Shown here: piece after piece, positions 5,752 to 9,918 of the stretch
How the letters are laid out: every line of letters starts with the position of its first letter
Numbering within the stretch: the first letter of the stretch is position 1
From: an uncultured Opitutaceae bacterium
GTDB taxonomy: Bacteria; Verrucomicrobiota; Verrucomicrobiia; Opitutales; Opitutaceae
Assembly: GCA_903885525.1 (NCBI GenBank)
Contig: CAISJA010000039.1
Span: 1-9,918 of the forward strand
DNA length: 9,918 bases
Direction: 5' to 3'
Notes under the pieces: generated by a model
Database searches by the model: none
What the model saw: the letters and a program-made list of their open reading frames with translations, nothing else
Told to the model about the DNA's origin: nothing
Translations under genes and position numbers: made by a program

Positions 5752-6918
5752 CTAAAAGAATTTCTTCGCCTTGTCGAAAAAGCTCTTGGCCACGGGCTCG
5801 TCGGCGTCGCCGCAGGCGGCGGCGAAATCCTCGAGCTTCTTCCTTTGCTCGCCCGTGAGGGAGGCCGGCACCTCGACATGCACGCGGATGAGCTGGTCGC
5901 CCTGGGAGCTGCCGCGGAGGTGCGGCATGCCGCGCCCCTTCAGACGGAAAGTGGTGCCCGACTGGGTGCCCGCGGGAATCTTGAGCGTGGCTTTGCCCTG
6001 CAGGGTCGGCACCTGGATGGTGCCGCCGAGGGTGGCGAGGGTGAACTTGATCGGAATTTCCGTGAACAGATCGTCGCCCTGGCGCTCGAAGACCTCGTGC
6101 TCCTTGACGTGGATGACGAGGTAGAGATCGCCGGCCTCGCCGCCGAGCACGCCCGCCTCGCCGTTGCCGGAGGAGCGGAGCTTCGAGCCGGTGTCCACGC
6201 CGGCGGGGATGCGGATGTTGATCTTGGTGCTCTCCTGCACCCGGCACTCGCCCCCGCACTTGGCGCAGACCTTCTCGAACCGGTGGCCGGTGCCATGGCA
6301 ACCCGGGCACACCTGGCGGACATGGAAGAAGCCGCGCGAAGCCGTCACCTGGCCGGCGCCGCGGCAGGTCGGGCAGGTGGTGCGTTTCGAGCCGGGCTCC
6401 GCGCCGGTGCCGTCGCAATGCGAGCAGGCGCCGAGGCGGCGGAAGGAAATCTCCTTCTCCACCCCGTGGGCCGCCTCCTCGAGGGTAATCTCCAGGTCAT
6501 AGCGCAGGTCGGAACCGCGACCGCCGCCGCCGCCCCCGCCGCCGCCGAAAAATTCGTCGAAGATCCCGCCGCCCCCCCCGCCGCCGCCCTGCTGGCCGAA
6601 GACCTCGCGGAAAATGTCAAAGGGATCGTGAAAGCCGCCCCCGCCGCCCGGCCCGCCCGGCCCGCCGCGCGGGCCCGGCCCGCCCTGCTGGAAGGCGGCG
6701 TGGCCGAAGCGGTCGTAGGCCGCGCGTTTCTCCGGGTCCTTCAGCACCTCGTATGCCTCGGAGACCTTCTTGAACATCTCCTCGGCCTCCTTGTTGCCGG
6801 GATTCTTGTCGGGGTGAAACTGCACGGCCTTCTTGCGGTAGGCCTTTTTCAGCTCCTCCACGGTGACACCCTTGGCCACACCGAGCAGCTCGTAATAGTC
6901 GTCCTTCTTGGCAGCCAT
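5752..6918 (-). CDS. dnaJ: Chaperone protein DnaJ (Hsp40, type I)
   Basis: A 388-residue J-domain co-chaperone that delivers unfolded clients to DnaK and stimulates its ATPase. Domains in order: J-domain (about 6-71) with HPD at 35-37 and KKVSEAYEVLKDPEKRAAYD. Next is an unusually glycine-rich G/F linker (79-135) with runs of 8 and 9 Gly around FDEFF. The zinc-finger domain (about 152-230) has CSHCDGTG, CPTCRGAG, CPGCHGTG and CAKCGGEC. The two C-terminal beta domains follow, including GDLYLVIHVKEHEVFERQGDDL and RLKGRGMP, and the protein ends SFFDKAKKFF. The fourth zinc motif departs from CxxCxGxG, ending in Cys225 instead of Gly. The ATG at 6918 is one base past the grpE stop, with AAGGAG 12 nt upstream. 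dnaK is not in the window. Confidence 0.98.
   Translation of the reverse strand: MAAKKDDYYELLGVAKGVTVEELKKAYRKKAVQFHPDKNPGNKEAEEMFKKVSEAYEVLKDPEKRAAYDRFGHAAFQQGGPGPRGGPGGPGGGGGFHDPFDIFREVFGQQGGGGGGGGIFDEFFGGGGGGGGGRGSDLRYDLEITLEEAAHGVEKEISFRRLGACSHCDGTGAEPGSKRTTCPTCRGAGQVTASRGFFHVRQVCPGCHGTGHRFEKVCAKCGGECRVQESTKINIRIPAGVDTGSKLRSSGNGEAGVLGGEAGDLYLVIHVKEHEVFERQGDDLFTEIPIKFTLATLGGTIQVPTLQGKATLKIPAGTQSGTTFRLKGRGMPHLRGSSQGDQLIRVHVEVPASLTGEQRKKLEDFAAACGDADEPVAKSFFDKAKKFF
6520..6588 (-). repeat. Low-complexity GGC/GGG codon runs in dnaJ, including a C8 tract
   Basis: Two blocks of glycine codons encode Gly125-133 (6520-6546) and Gly111-118 (6565-6588), separated by the codons for IFDEFF. In plus orientation the second block contains eight consecutive C (6572-6579). 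Such triplet and homopolymer runs are prone to replication slippage and to sequencing error; the reading frame here is intact. Confidence 0.7.
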
Positions 6919-6919
6919 G

Positions 6920-7516
6920 TCAGATCACCACTCCTTCCGCCGCGTCGGGCCGGGCCGGGCCGCTGGAGACGATCACCGAGGCCGGGCGGAGCAGCCGGCC
7001 GTTGAGGGCATAGCCCGCGCGCACCACCTGGATGACCTTTTCGGCCTCCACCTCGGGGCTGGGCTGGTGGGCGATGCATTCATGCTGGTGCGGATCAAAG
7101 GCCGCCCCGGAGGGGTAGATTTCCTTCAGACCGTGGCGGGACAGCTTGCTCTTGAACTGCTCGAGCACGAGGCCGACGCCGTCGATGATGCCCTTGACGT
7201 CGGTCTGCTGCCGGGCGGCGGCCAGCCCGAGGCCGAGGTTGTCCAGGATCGGGATGACGTCCTCCATCAAGCCGGCTGTCGCGAACTGGCGAAGGTCATC
7301 CTTCTCGCGCACGGTGCGTTTGCGGAAATTTTCCAGGTCGGCCACCGAGCGCAGGTAGCGATCCTGGGCGGCGGCGGCCTCCTTTTTGGCCGCGGCGATC
7401 TGCTCCTCCCAGGAGGACTGCGCCGGGCCGGCGGCGGCAGCGGCTTCCGGCTGCGGTGAGGCGGCCGGGATCGGATTGGACGGATTGTCAGCAGGGCTGG
7501 TGGTGGATTCGCTCAT
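6920..7516 (-). CDS. grpE: Nucleotide exchange factor GrpE (HSP-70 cofactor)
   Basis: A 198-residue protein that releases ADP from DnaK, acting with DnaJ in protein folding and heat-shock recovery. Residues 1-33 are a disordered Ser/Pro/Ala-rich tail. A long coiled coil follows (about 35-80) with DRYLRSVADLENFRKRTVREK. The conserved core has LMEDVIPILDNLGLGL (83-98), GVGLVLEQFKSKLSRHGL (113-130) and FDPHQHECIAHQPS. The beta domain contains KVIQVVRAGYALNGRLLRPASVIVS, the family's C-terminal signature. The ATG at 7516 lacks a good Shine-Dalgarno sequence. dnaJ begins one base after the stop, so the pair is almost certainly co-transcribed. A CTTGAAA element lies about 35 nt upstream of the start; no CIRCE (HrcA) operator is seen. 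Confidence 0.97.
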   Translation of the reverse strand: MSESTTSPADNPSNPIPAASPQPEAAAAAGPAQSSWEEQIAAAKKEAAAAQDRYLRSVADLENFRKRTVREKDDLRQFATAGLMEDVIPILDNLGLGLAAARQQTDVKGIIDGVGLVLEQFKSKLSRHGLKEIYPSGAAFDPHQHECIAHQPSPEVEAEKVIQVVRAGYALNGRLLRPASVIVSSGPARPDAAEGVVI

Positions 7517-7529
7517 ACGGAACCGGGGA

Positions 7530-7557
7530 CGGTATGCTAAGGTTTTTTCTTTTCAAG
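7530..7557 (-). promoter_or_regulatory. Candidate promoter for grpE-dnaJ, resembling a sigma32 -35 element
   Basis: On the minus strand CTTGAAA (7557-7551) equals the -35 consensus known for sigma32 heat-shock promoters. After 13 nt comes GCATACCG (7537-7530), only a partial match to the CCCCATNT -10. It lies in an A-rich stretch, unlike the GC-rich surroundings. The implied transcript start is within about 10 nt of the grpE ATG, so the leader would be almost absent, consistent with the missing Shine-Dalgarno. Tentative. Confidence 0.28.
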
Positions 7558-7572
7558 CGACTGGATCAGACT

Positions 7573-7589
7573 CTGGCGCGTCCCGCCAG
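7573..7589. other. Small perfect hairpin in the manA-grpE spacer
   Basis: CTGGCG (7573-7578) and CGCCAG (7584-7589) pair exactly around a five-base loop. It sits between the manA stop and the candidate grpE promoter. On the minus strand no T-run follows, so it is not a typical manA terminator. A second GC-rich hairpin, GCGGG / CCCGC (7635-7639 / 7646-7650), lies in the same 188-bp spacer, which otherwise shows nothing. Confidence 0.3.
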
Positions 7590-7704
7590 TCTTTCGACCG
7601 GCATTCTGCCCCGGGCCAGGGACGGGATGGCGAAGCGGGCAAGGCCCCGCCGCCGCTTGAACCGCGGACGCCGCATCCGGGACACGCTCTGGCCGGGTAC
7701 AGAT

Positions 7705-8670
7705 TCATGCCGGCGGGCGGGCAAACCCCTCCGTCACCAGGACCACCGCCTGATCTTCCGCGACAAACAGAAAATCCCCCGCCGCAGGCAGCAGCAGGTT
7801 GTCGCCGGCAGGAACGCGGCCACCGCTGCGATCGGCCAGGGTACCCTCGACCACCGACAGGATCCGCGGCTCCGTCCCCGGCCGGTAGCGGAGCTGCCCC
7901 CCCGGTGGCAGGACATGCCGGATAAGACGGAAGGCGGCGCACTCGGCGAGCAAGGCAGTGGCCGGCCCGGAGGATGATACCAGACGGCACTCCTCCTCCG
8001 GCATGGCATCAAGGCAGGCGAGTGCTTGCGCCAGATGCAGCTGACGCGGCCGGCCGTCCAGACCGGTCCGCCCCCAATCGTCGACGCGGTAAGTGGTGTC
8101 GGAATTTTGCTGGACCTCCAGAATCAGGCAGCCCGCATCGATCGCATGCATCACCCCGCTGTGGACCAGGAGCGAATCCCCGGCCTGCACCGGCAGGCGG
8201 CGGATGCAGGCCTCCACGGTGCCGCGCTGCAGGGCCTGGGCAAGGTCGTCCCGTCCCAGGCCCGGCTTCAGCCCGGCCAGCACGGCCGCACCGGAAGCCG
8301 CCCGGACCACATACCAATTTTCGGTCTTCGGTTCGCCCGCGAGGGCGGCGGCCACGGCCGCCGGGGGATGCAGCTGCAGGCTCAGCCGCTCCCGGCAATC
8401 AAGCCACTTCACCAGAATCGGAAACCGGCGGCCCGACGGCCAGGCCGGCCCCATGAGCTCGGCCCCCAGGGTGCGGACCAGGTCCTGCAAGGTTTGTCCG
8501 GCCCGGGGGCCGTGGTCGACCACGGACTGGGCTTCGGGCCGGTCGACGATTTCCCAGCTCTCCCCCACCGGCCCGGCCACGGGCAAAGTGCGCCCCAGCA
8601 CCTGCGCCAAACCGCGTCCGCCCCAGACCCGGGCCTGGTAGAGCGGTCGAAATTTGAAATGGGGCATCAT
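7705..8670 (-). CDS. manA: Mannose-6-phosphate isomerase, short class I type
   Basis: A 321-residue cupin-type zinc enzyme that interconverts mannose-6-phosphate and fructose-6-phosphate, feeding mannose into glycolysis or supplying GDP-mannose for glycans. Visible motifs are the N-terminal FRPLYQARVWGGRGLA, GESWEIVDRP (36-45), PILVKWLDCRERLSLQLHPP with zinc ligand His101, and TENWYVV with Glu117. Further on are VHSGVMHAIDAG with His175 and LILEVQQNSDTTYRVDDWGR with the active-site Gln/Asn/Asp cluster. The C-terminal part is a second, less conserved cupin half. Size and motifs match the Bacillus-like short ManA rather than the ~390-residue enteric form. Two adjacent ATGs (8670 and 8667) are possible starts, neither with a Shine-Dalgarno. 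The open frame continues upstream into the divergent ftsK, but that extension has no family similarity. Confidence 0.95.
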   Translation of the reverse strand: MMPHFKFRPLYQARVWGGRGLAQVLGRTLPVAGPVGESWEIVDRPEAQSVVDHGPRAGQTLQDLVRTLGAELMGPAWPSGRRFPILVKWLDCRERLSLQLHPPAAVAAALAGEPKTENWYVVRAASGAAVLAGLKPGLGRDDLAQALQRGTVEACIRRLPVQAGDSLLVHSGVMHAIDAGCLILEVQQNSDTTYRVDDWGRTGLDGRPRQLHLAQALACLDAMPEEECRLVSSSGPATALLAECAAFRLIRHVLPPGGQLRYRPGTEPRILSVVEGTLADRSGGRVPAGDNLLLPAAGDFLFVAEDQAVVLVTEGFARPPA

Positions 8671-8728
8671 CCGCAGAGAAAAAGAGTTCGGCAGTTGGCG
8701 ATCAGGGAATTTACATTGACCCCCCAAG

Positions 8729-8756
8729 CTGATAGCCCAGCAATGCGAAAGGTCAA
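8729..8756 (-). promoter_or_regulatory. Candidate sigma70-type promoter for manA
   Basis: On the minus strand TTGACC (8756-8751, five of six to TTGACA) is followed after 16 bp by TATCAG (8734-8729, four of six to TATAAT). This places a start near 8722 and a leader of about 50 nt. The same hexamer TTGACC also occurs on the plus strand at 8716-8721, so the 100-bp divergent manA/ftsK spacer contains a widely spaced inverted repeat. No clear promoter for ftsK was recognised. Confidence 0.38.
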
Positions 8757-8770
8757 CCGACCGACAAGAA

Positions 8771-9918
8771 ATGGCCAAAGCGGAGAGATCAAATCCAAAG
8801 GACAACGACCCCTCGTTTGAGGCGCCGCGGCACCGGCCCCACTGGCTGGCGGGCTTTGCCTGCCTGGTGTTCGGGCTGCTGCTTTTCGTCGCCCTGGTGG
8901 ATTTCATTCCCGAGCAAACAACGCTCAAGACCTCCAATCCAGTCGCCACCAATCTGGTCGGGCTCTTTGGCGCCTATTATTCGGCCTACAGCTACTACCT
9001 GCTGGGCGTCTCGACCTGGCTGGTCCCGGTCTTTCTGTTTTGGATGACCCACATCTACCTGCGCAGTGCCCGGAAGAACGCTTCGGCCCGCCTCGTGGCG
9101 ATGTTGTTCTGCCTCGTTTCCCTCTCCGGGCTCGTGGCCATGCAGGACGCGTTCTTCACCAACCACGATTTCTTCCCCTCCGGACCGGGCGGGGCCCTGG
9201 GCCGCGGCGTCTACGACGGTCTGCTCAAGGATACGCTCGGGGTCTTCGGCAGCGCCTTGATTCTCGGCACCTTCTACAGCGTGGGCCTGCTGTTCATCTT
9301 CACCCGCGACATCGGGATGGAGATCGAACGGTTGGTGCATCTTTTTGCCGAGTGGCGCAAGCGCCGCGCCGCCCTCCGGGCCGCGCAAAGCGAGGAACAG
9401 CGCCGACTGCGCGAGCAGGCCGCCCATGAACGGGCCGTCACCGCCGCCGCCGGCCCAGGTGCCGCCGCGGGCAAACCCGGCCCCATCCCCCAACCGCTCG
9501 GCCAGACCCAAAACCTCGTGCTCCCAAAGGAAGGAGACCCGTTCACCGCACCCGCCCCGCCGCCCGTCCGGCCGGCCCCGGAACCGGCCCGCCCGGCCGC
9601 CGCCCGGCCCGCCACGGACACCGCCCCCCTCGCCGCCGCCGCCGGCAAGATCGAGCTCAACATCGTCAAGCCCGAGGAAACCAAGAAGGCGAGGGTCATC
9701 CTCCCGCAGAGCGACGACCAGACCTACGAGTTCCCCCCGCTCAAGCTGCTGAAGGAGCAGGTCCGCCTCTCCGCCGCCGACAGCGACGAGGAGCACCGCC
9801 AGAACGCCGCCAACCTCCTCCGTATCCTCGGCGAATTCGGCGTCGAGGTGAGCCTGGGCGAGATCCATGTCGGCCCCGTCATCACCCGCTACGAGGTCGT
9901 GCCCGCCGCCGGCGTGCG
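8771..9918 (+). CDS. ftsK: DNA translocase FtsK (partial, N-terminal part)
   Basis: The first 382 codons of a gene that runs off the right edge. FtsK anchors at the division septum and pumps DNA so that chromosome termini are resolved before septation. After a short polar start (MAKAERSNPK) come membrane segments at about 25-45, 76-97, 107-125 and 158-178, matching the four-TM anchor domain. A charged helical stretch (190-222, EWRKRRAALRAAQ) leads into a long Ala/Pro-rich linker (223-292). The start of the motor's alpha subdomain follows, with FPPLKLLKEQ (321-330), LLRILGEFGVEV (349-360) and HVGPVITRYEVVPAAGV (366-382), highly typical of FtsK/SpoIIIE. Walker A and B and the gamma domain would lie beyond the edge. 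The ATG at 8771 has only a weak upstream purine run, but no other in-frame start is near. Confidence 0.95.
   Translation, partial: MAKAERSNPKDNDPSFEAPRHRPHWLAGFACLVFGLLLFVALVDFIPEQTTLKTSNPVATNLVGLFGAYYSAYSYYLLGVSTWLVPVFLFWMTHIYLRSARKNASARLVAMLFCLVSLSGLVAMQDAFFTNHDFFPSGPGGALGRGVYDGLLKDTLGVFGSALILGTFYSVGLLFIFTRDIGMEIERLVHLFAEWRKRRAALRAAQSEEQRRLREQAAHERAVTAAAGPGAAAGKPGPIPQPLGQTQNLVLPKEGDPFTAPAPPPVRPAPEPARPAAARPATDTAPLAAAAGKIELNIVKPEETKKARVILPQSDDQTYEFPPLKLLKEQVRLSAADSDEEHRQNAANLLRILGEFGVEVSLGEIHVGPVITRYEVVPAAGV

Noticed and set aside
5704..7005. Plus-strand open frame of 433 codons antisense to dnaJ and the end of grpE
   Set aside because: The composition is Ala/Leu/Gly/Glu-rich, as expected from the complement of GC-rich coding DNA. 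dnaJ and grpE on the other strand are unmistakable.
8671..8952. Longer manA start within ftsK
   Set aside because: The frame is open, but the extra residues have no similarity to ManA and would overlap divergent ftsK. The ATG pair at 8670/8667 fits the family N-terminus and follows a candidate promoter.
8789..9868. Minus-strand open frame of 359 codons opposite ftsK
   Set aside because: The plus-strand frame has FtsK membrane segments and the start of the motor domain. The antisense frame is low-complexity Gly/Glu-rich with no motif.

Overview
The window is GC-rich housekeeping DNA from a Gram-negative-type bacterium. Gene content and protein style (a grpE-dnaJ pair with very glycine-rich DnaJ linkers, stand-alone heptose-1-phosphate adenylyltransferase, short ManA, four-TM FtsK, acc genes with non-ATG starts) suggest Verrucomicrobiota, probably Opitutales/Opitutaceae. 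That assignment is an inference from recalled family resemblance and was not tested by any search. No IS element, prophage, CRISPR array, rRNA or tRNA is visible.

Layout. The left end (1-1286, minus strand) holds the 5' end of an MFS drug-efflux-type transporter and, upstream of it, a secreted DUF1684 protein. A 317-bp, AT-rich divergent spacer (1308-1624) separates these from the plus-strand pair accB-accC (1625-3513), which encodes biotin carboxyl carrier protein and biotin carboxylase. accC converges with a minus-strand gene series running from manA to prmA. Read in transcription order it is manA (8670-7705), grpE (7516-6920), dnaJ (6918-5752), an hldC/rfaE2-type adenylyltransferase (5682-5173), purN (5170-4559) and prmA (4438-3560). 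grpE/dnaJ and rfaE2/purN are almost contiguous (1 and 2 nt apart); the 188-, 69- and 120-nt gaps leave room for extra promoters or processing sites. The right end is the plus-strand 5' part of ftsK (8771 to the edge), divergent from manA.

How the genes fit together. AccB and AccC catalyse the first half-reaction of acetyl-CoA carboxylase for fatty-acid synthesis. GrpE and DnaJ are the nucleotide-exchange factor and J-domain co-chaperone of DnaK, which is not in the window. The adenylyltransferase supplies ADP-heptose for the lipopolysaccharide core, ManA links fructose-6-P to mannose metabolism, PurN is a purine biosynthesis step, PrmA methylates ribosomal protein L11, and FtsK couples division to chromosome segregation.

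I found no convincing undescribed system. The points most worth a second look are non-coding. They are a 15-bp bulged hairpin with an alternative fold in the accB leader, a hairpin between accB and accC, a short 'CACGGAT' tandem that may supply the start of the rfaE2-type gene, and a C8 tract in the glycine-rich part of dnaJ.
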